Shown here piece after piece: positions 43,801-50,014 of a DNA stretch of 64,000 nucleotides (positions are counted from its first letter, which is position 1; the number at the start of each line of letters is the position of its first letter). The position numbers and the translations under genes are program-made. The stretch lies in the NCBI GenBank assembly GCA_942492795.1, contig OW818639.1:806001-870000 (forward strand), read 5' to 3'. The notes beneath the pieces were generated by a model. That model was given only the letters and a program-made list of their open reading frames with translations. It did no database searches and was not told the DNA's origin. This stretch comes from RGIG3178 sp942492795. Its GTDB lineage: Bacteria > Bacillota > Clostridia > Christensenellales > QAND01.

Positions 43801-44203
43801 TCGTCCGAGACCCGCGCAGGGACAGACCGGCCAGGGCGGCGAAGCCAGACCGAAGCGCAGCTATAGCAGCGACAGGCCAACCCAGAACAGGGACGGATAC
43901 CGTCCGCGGCCAGCACAGGGACAGACCGGCGAGGGCGCCGAAGCCAGGCCGAAGCGCAGTTATAGCAGTGACAGACCCGCACAGAACAGGGACGGCTATC
44001 GTCCAAGATCCGCACAAGGGCAGACAGGCGAAGGCGGAGAGGCTAGGCCACAGCGCGGCTATCAGGGCAGCAAGCCCGGCGGATACCCGGCACGCCCTTC
44101 AAAGAGCACACAGGAAAGACCAAATGCGCCAAGGCCGGCCGGTGGTAAACCCGCGCCAAAAAGCGGCATGCGCCCGACACGCGGCGGTACCCGCAAGCCA
44201 TAA
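40811..44203 (+). CDS. YgiQ-family radical SAM protein with a long repetitive Arg/Gly-rich tail
   Basis: 1130 residues from ATG 40811 behind GAAAGGA. Residues 1-~590 are YgiQ: N-terminal MNGFLPLTTEEMTTLGW, GIEASLRRFAHYDYW, the radical-SAM cluster C303-x3-C307-x2-C310 (NRGCFGGCSFC), VGGPTANF, and the late YLVPYFMSSHPGS and QDFYPTPGTLSTAMYYTG. The substrate of YgiQ is unknown. From ~residue 670 the protein changes to twelve complete 33-residue repeats (consensus begins RPAQGQTGEGGEARPQRSYS and ends QNRDGYRP) plus a partial one, then a basic tail. The tail is predicted to be disordered and strongly positive, and could bind RNA or DNA. Such a tail is uncommon for YgiQ, whose usual length is about 600-700 residues. 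Confidence 0.85.
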   Translation: MNGFLPLTTEEMTTLGWELPEFCIVSGDAYIDHPSFGTAIISRILERAGFRVAIIAQPDWHATKDFMRFGKPKLGFLVTAGNLDSMVAHYTVNKRKRSEDAYTPGGVRGKRPDRACIVYTNRIREAYGDIPVILGGIEASLRRFAHYDYWDDRVRHSVLVDAGADLLVYGMGEKPIVDIAQQLARGIPVKQIHDVPGTAYAVTALESDAGVMPGFSDVSTDMDAYNKAFMMQQQHNDEWGRKALAQSYEKGFIVANAPPKPMNSSQMDEVYALPYMRGQHPSYTREIPALSEALFSLTSNRGCFGGCSFCALHYHQGRTVQARSHASLIAEAKTMTKDPRFKGYIHDVGGPTANFRQPSCKQQLKYGVCKDKSCLVPRCENLDVSHWDYLSLLRKLRGLDGVKKVFVRSGIRYDYVMYDRDKTFLEELLVHHVSGQLRVAPEHTAPTVLHLMGKPEDTVYERFCQRFEAIKQNNALDLYLVPYFMSSHPGSNMDAAIALACEMKKTGQRPEQVQDFYPTPGTLSTAMYYTGMDPRDGRAVYVPKSNDEKRMQRALLQYFMLQNAVLVRRALMEADREDLIGFDSACLVKPAFDRTNERPTVTQSGTKNGKSKSTETGKGRTRPNEEIKAMQGNDGRRSKGAPRGKSTGSAPGGNYRGNKPAPGGDSYKARPAQGQTGEGGEARPQRSYSSGRPTQNRDGYRPRPAQGQTAEGGEARPQRSYSSGRPTQNRDGYRPRPAQGQTGEGGEARPKRSYSSDRPAQNRDGYRPRPAQGQTAEGGEARPQRTFRSDRPTQNRDGYRPRPAQGQTGEGGEARPQRTYSSDRPTQNRDGYRPRPAQGQTGEGGEARPQRTYRSDRPTQNRDGYRPRPAQGQIGEGGEARPQRSYSSDRPAQNRDGYRPRPAQGQTGEGGESRPKRSYSSERPTQNRDGYRPRPAQGQTGEGGEARPQRSYSSDRPTQNRDGYRPRPAQGQTGEGGEARPQRSYSSDRPAQNRDGYRPRPAQGQTGQGGEARPKRSYSSDRPTQNRDGYRPRPAQGQTGEGAEARPKRSYSSDRPAQNRDGYRPRSAQGQTGEGGEARPQRGYQGSKPGGYPARPSKSTQERPNAPRPAGGKPAPKSGMRPTRGGTRKP
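42818..44062 (+). repeat. In-frame 99-bp tandem repeat inside the ygiQ-like gene
   Basis: Twelve full 99-base units and a partial thirteenth keep the reading frame. Most differences between units are silent or conservative (D/G, T/A, Q/K, S/T), which indicates selection on the protein. Long open frames on other strands here are by-products of the repeat. Confidence 0.9.
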
Positions 44204-44227
44204 CCTGATATTCAAAGCAAGCCTGAA

Positions 44228-44261
44228 TGGAAATTTTGACCGTTAGCGTCAAAATTTTCCA
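44228..44261 (+). terminator. Hairpin after the ygiQ-like gene
   Basis: GGAAATTTTGAC pairs with GTCAAAATTTTCC (one bulge). It is AT-rich with a weak T-tract, and is probably a terminator. Confidence 0.55.
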
Positions 44262-44374
44262 TTCAATAAATTCTAATTCATAGAAACTTTTCCACGGTTA
44301 AACGCCTCGGTTTTGCGGACGATACAATAGACGCTTCGTTCAAAAACCGGTGAACCGGAAAAGGAGGAATGACT

Positions 44375-44542
44375 GTGAGTAGGCGTTCTGTGATGTCGGA
44401 GAATTTGAAACAGGAAATCGCGAAGGAACTGGGAGTCTATCAAACAGTGAAAAATGAAGGCTGGGGCTCGGTTTCTTCCAAAAACTGCGGTAATATGGTT
44501 CGAAAAGCGATCGAAATGGCGCAAAGGAACATGAGCACCTAA
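44375..44542 (+). CDS. Small acid-soluble spore protein, alpha/beta type (short)
   Basis: 55 residues from GTG 44375, 7 bases after AAGGAGG (ATG 44369 is in frame but only 1-2 bases from that site). The sequence SENLKQEIAKELGVYQTV, then GWGSVSSKNCGNMVRKAIEM, matches the two SASP signature segments (the K-x-E-I-A-x-E-x-G-V cleavage region for the GPR protease and the G-x-V-x-x-x-x-x-G-x-M-V-x-x-x-I-E-x-A helix). SASPs coat and protect spore DNA. A second, diverged copy lies at 44749. A terminator hairpin follows at 44571. Confidence 0.75.
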   Translation: MSRRSVMSENLKQEIAKELGVYQTVKNEGWGSVSSKNCGNMVRKAIEMAQRNMST

Positions 44543-44570
44543 CTTCAAATCCGAATGACGATGAAGCGTT

Positions 44571-44598
44571 AAAGAGCCGATTGTTTCGGCTCTTTTTT
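44571..44598 (+). terminator. Terminator after the first SASP-like gene
   Basis: AAAGAGCCGA pairs with TTCGGCTCTTT and ends in TTTT. The same AAAGAGCCGA stem is reused at 44953. Confidence 0.85.
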
Positions 44599-44748
44599 AG
44601 GTCATAGGAAAAAGCCTATTCAGGCTAGAACATTTTACGCAATCATGCAAAAACATACAGCTGTTTCCACGGTTATTATCATCGGATTTGCGAACAATAG
44701 AGGTGATGCTTCGCATTCGTTTCGATCGGTGAAGAAGGAGGAACAGCT

Positions 44749-44931
44749 ATGAGAATGCAAAAAAGGAAGTCCGAAAACCTGAAGGAGGAGAGTTCCGATG
44801 AACTTGGTATTTTTCCAGAGGGACAGAATCAAGGATGGAGTCCGGTTTCCACCCATTCGTGCGGTAATATGGTAAGCAGTGCATTCGAGCGAACCAGCAG
44901 AAAAGCTGGTAAAAATCCTGATTCCCATTGA
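44749..44931 (+). CDS. Diverged SASP-like small protein
   Basis: 60 residues from ATG 44749 after GAAGGAGGAACAGCT. It aligns with the gene at 44375: SENLKEESSDELGIF, then NQGWSPVSTHSCGNMVSSAFE, but the alpha/beta SASP helix residues and the GPR-type site (E-I-A becomes E-S-S) are changed. The leaders of the two genes also match (TTTCCACGGTTA, then TTTGCG, ACAATAGA), so this is a duplication that has drifted or taken another spore function. A terminator follows. Confidence 0.6.
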   Translation: MRMQKRKSENLKEESSDELGIFPEGQNQGWSPVSTHSCGNMVSSAFERTSRKAGKNPDSH

Positions 44932-44952
44932 AGTGAAGATATGCGAAACGTT

Positions 44953-44981
44953 AAAGAGCCGAATTTAATTCGGCTCTTTTC
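44953..44981 (+). terminator. Terminator after the second SASP-like gene
   Basis: AAAGAGCCGAATT pairs with AATTCGGCTCTTT, then TCTATC. The same stem family as 44571. Confidence 0.85.
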
Positions 44982-45140
44982 TATCTTGAAATACTTAACA
45001 AAAGTGAACGGAACGCTCAATCAACTTCGTATGGGCCTTTACTTTTTCATCAAAACAAAATATTGTAAAAAAGGCAGTATTGTAAAACATGGCAAGCAAA
45101 GCACATATGCTAAAAGCGCAGATTTTGGAGAGAGAATTTC

Positions 45141-45590
45141 ATGGAAAAGTGGAAAGAACGGTACCATACACACCGTGAAGCGATCAACTATCTTTTCTTC
45201 GGCGTTCTGACCACGCTTGTGAGCATCGGGAGCTATGCGGGTCTGTCCCGTCTTTTTTTTCTGCTGGCACTCAACCAAAACACGGCGATGCTCAGCGCCA
45301 ACTTTTTATCGCTGATCACATCCATTACGTTCGCCTATATCACAAACAGACGGTACGTTTTCCAAAGCAAGGCGCGCGGGCGTGCCATTTGGGCGGAAAT
45401 GGCGTCTTTTTATCTGGGACGGGCTGTAACATTGGTGCTGGATATGCTGCTGATGAGCCTGTTGGTATCCGTGCTGGGGGTTTGGGATCTGTTGGCAAAA
45501 ACACTGGTCACAGTGCTTGTAATTTTGCTGAACTATGTCATCGCCAAGCTTTTTGTGTTCAGACCCACCGCAAAGGACCGTCCCTCTTAA
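45141..45590 (+). CDS. GtrA-family membrane protein
   Basis: 149 residues from ATG 45141 after GGAGAGAATTTC. Four transmembrane helices are visible, with the GtrA signature: INYLFFGVLTTLVSIGSY at the first helix, FLSLITSITFAYITNRRYVF between helices 2 and 3, and NYVIAKLFVFR at the end. GtrA proteins are proposed to move polyprenyl-phosphate-linked sugars across the membrane or to anchor such reactions. No glycosyltransferase lies directly beside it. A short terminator (45629) follows. Confidence 0.85.
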   Translation: MEKWKERYHTHREAINYLFFGVLTTLVSIGSYAGLSRLFFLLALNQNTAMLSANFLSLITSITFAYITNRRYVFQSKARGRAIWAEMASFYLGRAVTLVLDMLLMSLLVSVLGVWDLLAKTLVTVLVILLNYVIAKLFVFRPTAKDRPS

Positions 45591-45628
45591 CAGGACGATG
45601 CCGCAAACGGATGAAAAGAAAATGTCGA

Positions 45629-45651
45629 AAAAAGGCGCTTGCGCTTTTTTT
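45629..45651 (+). terminator. Terminator after the GtrA gene
   Basis: AGGCGC TT GCGCTT with a run of seven Ts. Confidence 0.75.
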
Positions 45652-45710
45652 ATAGACTCAAAATTAACTATTTGTGTCACAATTGTATTCATTTATTTCC
45701 ATAACTTGCT

Positions 45711-45799
45711 GATAGGATGACGTTGATGGATACAAGGCAATTGCCGAAGCCTTAAAACTTGACCGGACGCGCAAACAATCCCGTAGTGCCCTGTATTGA
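45711..45799 (+). pseudogene. Possible remnant of a helix-turn-helix (transposase-like) reading frame
   Basis: A short open frame without a start reads DDVDGYKAIAEALKLDRTRK and then stops. GYKAIAEALxLxRxT resembles the first helices of recombinase/transposase HTH domains. The match is short, so this is tentative. The rest of the gap 45591-46157 holds terminators and the dispersed repeat. Confidence 0.25.
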
Positions 45800-45861
45800 C
45801 CATACAACACCGCGCTCCGGTCGCCAAAAGCCCACCTCCGTACCCCATCCGGGGGCGTGGA

Positions 45862-45889
45862 ACCCCAGCTTTATGCTGGGGTATTTTTA
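45862..45889 (+). terminator. Intrinsic terminator without an obvious upstream gene
   Basis: ACCCCAGC pairs with GCTGGGGT over TTTAT and is followed by ATTTTTATT. Preceding bases 45763-45835 can fold (GACCGGACGCGC with GCGCTCCGGTC), so a short non-coding transcript ending here is possible. Confidence 0.65.
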
Positions 45890-45890
45890 T

Positions 45891-45973
45891 TCGGCAAAAA
45901 ACTTTGTTTTTTGCCGAGCAGGATGGTTTCGCAATCATTTGAAGCAAATCCGCCGCGCATGTCGCCGGATTTG
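45891..45973. repeat. Dispersed two-hairpin intergenic repeat, copy 1
   Basis: First hairpin TCGGCAAAAAAC/GTTTTTTGCCGA, spacer GCAGGATGGTTTCGC, then second hairpin CAAATCCG/CGGATTTG with loop core GCGCATGTCG. Related copies lie at 53570 and 54469, and the second hairpin has relatives at 33322, 33520 and 58768. Confidence 0.8.
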
Positions 45974-46157
45974 GCCACCCGTTCTTTGGGTGCGGGGCGT
46001 TAAACGACTGTTTTCGTTTGTATAGCATTCAAACCATATTTGATCACCAAGACAACAAACCCAATTAAACTCAAAGCACGCTGTACTTTTGGTATCCGTA
46101 TACATAGTGTCACAGGCTTTCGCATACCTTGTACAAATTGTACAAGGGGTGGCGAAC

Positions 46158-46451
46158 ATGAGAGATTACATTGAGGAGCGCGTATTGTGCATCGCGGCGT
46201 ACGTATTGGATAAAAAAGCGACGGTACGCGACGCTGCAAAGATCTTTGGCGTGAGCAAAAGCACGGTACACAAGGACATGTGCGAACGATTGTTCCGCAT
46301 CAACCGAAGCCTCTATCATCGGGTCCGAAGCGTTTTGGAGGAAAACAAAGCGGAAAGGCACATCCGCGGCGGCCTCGCCACCCACCGGAAATACAAGGGT
46401 ACGGATAAAATCGTTGAAAAAATGCCAATTAACGGGTATGATACAGAATAG
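46158..46451 (+). CDS. spoIIID: Stage III sporulation transcriptional regulator SpoIIID
   Basis: 97 residues from ATG 46158, 6 bases after AAGGGGTGG. The sequence opens RDYIEERVLCIAAYVLDKKA, continues with the helix-turn-helix TVRDAAKIFGVSKSTVHKDM and ends with the basic RGGLATHRKYKG, all hallmarks of SpoIIID. It acts in the mother cell during sporulation, activating or repressing SigE-dependent genes. The downstream MreB-like gene completes the spoIIID-mbl order known from Bacillus and Clostridia. Confidence 0.95.
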   Translation: MRDYIEERVLCIAAYVLDKKATVRDAAKIFGVSKSTVHKDMCERLFRINRSLYHRVRSVLEENKAERHIRGGLATHRKYKGTDKIVEKMPINGYDTE

Positions 46452-46515
46452 ATGATTCTGTACCCTGATGCGCACTCGCAGGGACAGGCGTCTGAATCCA
46501 ACCGAGGAGTAGCGC

Positions 46516-47580
46516 ATGGCGTTCAACTTTAAGTTCAATAAGCACATGTTTGAATATAGCGATATCGGCATCGATCTTGGGACGGCCAGCGTGCTGGTCT
46601 ATGTCCGAGGACGCGGTATCGTATTGCGTGAGCCGTCGGTGGTTGCCATCGACAGGCTGACGGGGAAAATGCTATCCATCGGAGACGAAGCACGGCGCAT
46701 GATCGGGCGTACACCCGGAAACATCGTCGCGATCCGTCCGCTTAAGGACGGCGTCATCTCCAATTTTGACGTTACGGAGCGCATGCTTCGCTACTTTTTA
46801 CGCAAAGTCATCGGACGTAAGCTGTTCTTCAAGCCCCGCGTTGTGGTTTGCGTTCCAAGCGGCGTGACGGAGGTGGAAAAGCGAAGCGTTATCGAAGCGT
46901 CGGATGAAGCGGGCGCGCGCAAAACATACCTGATCGAGGAGCCGATCGCGGCCGCTATCGGCGCCGGCATCGACATCGGCGCACCGTACGGTTCGATGGT
47001 GCTGGACATCGGCGGCGGCACCGCGGATATCGCGGTCATTTCCCTGGGCGGCGCGGTCGTGAGCGAATCCATCAAATGCGCCGGCGATAAATTCGACGAA
47101 GCCATCGTCCGCTATATACGCAAAAAGCACAACCTTTTAATCGGCGAACGCACGGCGGAAGAATTGAAGATCAATATCGGAACGGCGTATCCGCGCAGCG
47201 AAGAAGTGTATATGGACGTCACAGGCCGCAACTTGATCTCCGGTTTGCCCAAAACGGTTCGGGTAGGCGGAAACGAGATCCTCGAAGCGCTTGAAGAACC
47301 GGTACAGCTTATCTTCGAAGCGCTGCACAGTGTGCTGGAGCGCACGCCGCCCGAATTGGCGGCGGATATTTCGGAGAACGGCATTTGCATGACCGGCGGC
47401 GGTTCGCTTTTGTTCGGGCTGGATCGGATGCTCTCTGAAAAGACCAAGCTGCCATGCTATGTCGCGGAGGACGCCATTTCCTGCGTCGCGATAGGCACAG
47501 GCAAGGCGCTGGAGGATCTGGACAGCTACGCATCCAATGCCGTGCGCGATTACCGGCGCGGCGATTATTTAGACCTGTAA
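46516..47580 (+). CDS. mbl: MreB/Mbl-type rod-shape actin homologue
   Basis: 354 residues from ATG 46516 after GAGGAGTAGC. Actin-fold motifs are in order: DIGIDLGTASVLVYVRG (phosphate 1), VCVPSGVTEVEKRSVIEAS, LIEEPIAAAIGAGIDI, MVLDIGGGTADIAVISLGG (phosphate 2) and MTGGGSLLFGLDRML (adenosine). It forms membrane-associated filaments that guide lateral wall synthesis. The short N-terminal extension FNFKFNKHMFEY before the first strand could be the membrane-binding amphipathic segment. The position directly after spoIIID favours the Mbl/MreBH branch over the mreBCD-linked MreB. A terminator follows at 47604. Confidence 0.92.
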   Translation: MAFNFKFNKHMFEYSDIGIDLGTASVLVYVRGRGIVLREPSVVAIDRLTGKMLSIGDEARRMIGRTPGNIVAIRPLKDGVISNFDVTERMLRYFLRKVIGRKLFFKPRVVVCVPSGVTEVEKRSVIEASDEAGARKTYLIEEPIAAAIGAGIDIGAPYGSMVLDIGGGTADIAVISLGGAVVSESIKCAGDKFDEAIVRYIRKKHNLLIGERTAEELKINIGTAYPRSEEVYMDVTGRNLISGLPKTVRVGGNEILEALEEPVQLIFEALHSVLERTPPELAADISENGICMTGGGSLLFGLDRMLSEKTKLPCYVAEDAISCVAIGTGKALEDLDSYASNAVRDYRRGDYLDL

Positions 47581-47603
47581 AGCGGGACAAGCACCGCGAA
47601 CAA

Positions 47604-47638
47604 AACCCCCTGTCAGATGTTATGACAAGGGGTTTTTT
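47604..47638 (+). terminator. Intrinsic terminator after mbl
   Basis: AACCCC and TGTCA pair with TGACA and GGGGTT (one bulged C and A), then TTTT. Confidence 0.8.
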
Positions 47639-47681
47639 GATGGAATCAATAGGCAAGCCGCGCACGGATAAGTTGCCGTAT

Positions 47682-48350
47682 TTATTTTCCAGGTTCGTCG
47701 ATCAGGACGACGCCCAGCAGGTCCATCAGATCGAGGGCTTGGTGGCTCGCGATACACACGCCTTTGAGATCCGACAGATGAGCCGAAATCCCCCGGATGC
47801 TACAGCTTGAAAAATCAATGCCGCGAAGCGGCGTAAAGGAGAATTCGGATTTTTCAAGGCTGCAATCCGTAAATGCGACCGATTTGAGCGTGCATTGCTC
47901 CAAGGCGAGATTGGACTGATCGCTTTGCGCAAAGAGCACATTGCCGAGCTTGGAAGCGCTGATGTATGCATAGCGGAAAATGCCGTTTTGGATCAGCACA
48001 TTGTTCCAAACGGCGTCGCTAAATCCCGTGCCGAGTGCCTTGCAATCCACAAATGCTACACGCATAAACGTGCTTTTTGAAAAATTCACATTGGACAGAT
48101 CGCAGCCTTTAAAGACCGTGTCCACAAAACTCAGCCCTTTTGCGTCCTTGTTGCCAAACGCGCATTTTTCAAAGACACAGCCGCAGAATTCCAGCCGACC
48201 TTGCGATGGCGGAACATATTCGAAAGTCTCGTTTTTAAAATGCAGGTTTTGCGGATCTTCGTGCTGTGCGAGCAGGGCGGCGATATGCGCGTTCATGTCC
48301 TCTGTCTGTTGGAGATCCGCTATGACGGGGGGTTGTACCTTGACTTTCAT
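47682..48350 (-). CDS. Pentapeptide-repeat protein
   Basis: 222 residues from ATG at 48350 (minus). From ~residue 50 to 200 the sequence follows the A(D/N)LxX pentapeptide rhythm with F/L at the central position (GLSFVDTVFKGCDLSNVNFS, then SNLALEQCTLKSVAFTDCSL), predicting a right-handed quadrilateral beta-helix. Such helices can mimic DNA (Qnr, MfpA), but many are of unknown role, and this one carries many cysteines (about ten) at inward or corner positions. It lies 18 bases after the ttcA-like gene, transcribed in the same direction, so the pair is probably one transcript. Confidence 0.8.
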   Translation of the reverse strand: MKVKVQPPVIADLQQTEDMNAHIAALLAQHEDPQNLHFKNETFEYVPPSQGRLEFCGCVFEKCAFGNKDAKGLSFVDTVFKGCDLSNVNFSKSTFMRVAFVDCKALGTGFSDAVWNNVLIQNGIFRYAYISASKLGNVLFAQSDQSNLALEQCTLKSVAFTDCSLEKSEFSFTPLRGIDFSSCSIRGISAHLSDLKGVCIASHQALDLMDLLGVVLIDEPGK

Positions 48351-48368
48351 GCATGTTGTTCCTTCGGT

Positions 48369-49169
48369 TTATTCGAGTTCGCAGTCGTCTTGATCCGACG
48401 CATTGCTCACATGACCCTGTTTGGGCGGCGTGTTGACGCGGTATTTATCCCACAGGTTGTATCCGTCGGTATTGCGCAGAGCGCGAAACATCATTTCATC
48501 CGCATTGGCATAGCTTTGGCGCAAAGCCGCGATATCCTTTTTTGCCTTTTCGCGCATCGTATAGCCGTCAAACGGACAGACGGGCGCATATACCGGCAGT
48601 TGGAGCTGCTTGACCACGCCCTTGATATGCGCCTCTTTAAGGTAGATAAACGGCCGGATGACGGTGACGCCGGTTCTTGACAGATGCGTTACGGGTGCGA
48701 GCGTGTTTATCCGGCCTTCTAAAAACATGCTCATCCAGAACGTTTCCAGCGCATCGTCGCGGTGGTGCCCCAGCGCCACAGTCTTGTAGCCGCGTTCCAG
48801 CGCCTCGTCGTGCAGCGCGCCGCGGCGCAGCCTGGAACAGAGCATACACGGGGATTTCCCTTCACGTCGCAATGCCAGCGCCGTTTCCACGACCTGTCCT
48901 TCACGCACATAGTACGGGATATCAAGCGATGCGCAAAACTGCCGCAGCACAGCAGGATCAAAGCCCAATCCCGGATGCACCGTGATGGCGCACAACCGGT
49001 AATCCTTGTGCGTGAACTTTCTGTACAGGTTCAAAGCGTACAGCAGCAACAGGCTGTCCTTGCCGCCGGAAAGACCGACGGCGATCGAATCGCCGTTGTG
49101 GATCAGGTTGAATTCGTCGTCCGCTTTTCGAAGATATCCCAACGTCTGTTTCAAAAGCACTGCTCCCAA
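48369..49169 (-). CDS. TtcA/TilS-like PP-loop ATPase (tRNA thiolation)
   Basis: 266 residues from ATG at 49169 (minus). The ATP pyrophosphatase loop is S34-G-G-K-D-S39. C108-x2-C111 (PCMLCSRLRRG) and a later cysteine in PVCPFDGYT fit the iron-sulfur site of TtcA-type enzymes, and LGHHRDDALETFWMSM is the second nucleotide-contact helix. TtcA makes 2-thiocytidine at tRNA position 32; other members of this subfamily modify different uridines. The C-terminal ~30 residues are acidic and unconserved. Downstream lies the pentapeptide gene. Confidence 0.8.
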   Translation of the reverse strand: MGAVLLKQTLGYLRKADDEFNLIHNGDSIAVGLSGGKDSLLLLYALNLYRKFTHKDYRLCAITVHPGLGFDPAVLRQFCASLDIPYYVREGQVVETALALRREGKSPCMLCSRLRRGALHDEALERGYKTVALGHHRDDALETFWMSMFLEGRINTLAPVTHLSRTGVTVIRPFIYLKEAHIKGVVKQLQLPVYAPVCPFDGYTMREKAKKDIAALRQSYANADEMMFRALRNTDGYNLWDKYRVNTPPKQGHVSNASDQDDCELE

Positions 49170-49181
49170 GTTTATGTCATA

Positions 49182-49862
49182 TCATTTTCGGATCCGGTCC
49201 CCGAGGTACCATTTTTTCATCGTCCGCCGTACGGACTGTATGCCGAATAGCAGGTACACGAAAGTTGCCCCCAACACGTTCAACAGTATGTCATCGATGT
49301 CGAATCTTCCGAATCCGAGTGAGTATTGGAGCGTTTTGAGGCCTATCAATACGGCCAACACGGTCGGAAAATAAAACTTTCCCTTGCTCTGCTCATCGAA
49401 CAACGCGATAAGAAAAAAGCCAAGCGGCATGTACAGCATAAGATTGCCCAACAGGTGGATCAGGATGGATTGCGTTTCCGCAGATCCGCCTATCAGCTGG
49501 CCGATATAGCCGATCAGGGATTTGAGCGGAATGAAGTTGGGCGCTTTGATCGAAAAGAAACTCAGAACACTGAGCGAATCGGCGTTGTGCAGGAACAGCA
49601 GATTGATGACGACAAACGAGTATAACATAAAGCATACCGTCAAAAAAAGCCGGACGAGGCGCCTTCTTTGCGCGCGGGCTTTGACGCCTCCGAAGCGCAG
49701 CGCGGTGGCAAAAAACAACAGCAGTGCGGTGGAGAAAAACAGGATCATAAGGCCTTGAACGCTCAATGCGACCGTAAGGCTGATATAGGCGGTATAGCCC
49801 AAAAAGACGGCTCCGATCACATAACACAAAAGCGAGAGAATTCGCCGCAATTCATCCGACAC
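49182..49862 (-). CDS. VanZ-family membrane protein
   Basis: 226 residues from GTG at 49862 (minus), 6 bases after AGAGGTG. Five or six transmembrane helices are seen. The VanZ-like core is NFIPLKSLIGYIG, then IHLLGNLMLYMPLGFFLIAL and the C-terminal GRFDIDDILLNVLGATFVYLLFG. VanZ proteins raise teicoplanin resistance in some enterococci, but most are envelope proteins of unknown function. The gene is 13 bases upstream of the ttcA-like gene and likely in one operon with it. Confidence 0.85.
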   Translation of the reverse strand: MSDELRRILSLLCYVIGAVFLGYTAYISLTVALSVQGLMILFFSTALLLFFATALRFGGVKARAQRRRLVRLFLTVCFMLYSFVVINLLFLHNADSLSVLSFFSIKAPNFIPLKSLIGYIGQLIGGSAETQSILIHLLGNLMLYMPLGFFLIALFDEQSKGKFYFPTVLAVLIGLKTLQYSLGFGRFDIDDILLNVLGATFVYLLFGIQSVRRTMKKWYLGDRIRK

Positions 49863-50014
49863 GCATAACACCTCTTTTCTAGGTGTATCAGCATCACGGT
49901 TGGTTGTCAAGGACGGTCAAAAGGTTTGAATTGATGGCGTATGCTCTGTATAATGAAATCATACGCGCAATTATCCGGCTTTTTACAAAATATGGTACGA
50001 AGAAAGGTTCGTTG

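Noticed and set aside
42746..44017. Long open frames on other frames and the opposite strand across the YgiQ repeat tail
   Set aside because: A 99-base repeat (divisible by 3) without stops in one unit is open in every unit; the products are low-complexity shadows without ribosome sites.
42818..44062. Regular ~99-bp periodicity resembling a CRISPR or satellite array
   Set aside because: The repeats keep one long + strand reading frame in phase with the YgiQ domain and have no spacer/repeat alternation, so they encode protein repeats.
45749..45762. GAAGCCTTAAAACT, identical to a piece of E. coli 6S RNA
   Set aside because: The match is only 14 bases, no 5' half of a 6S structure is present, and the same bases read as a helix-turn-helix-like peptide.
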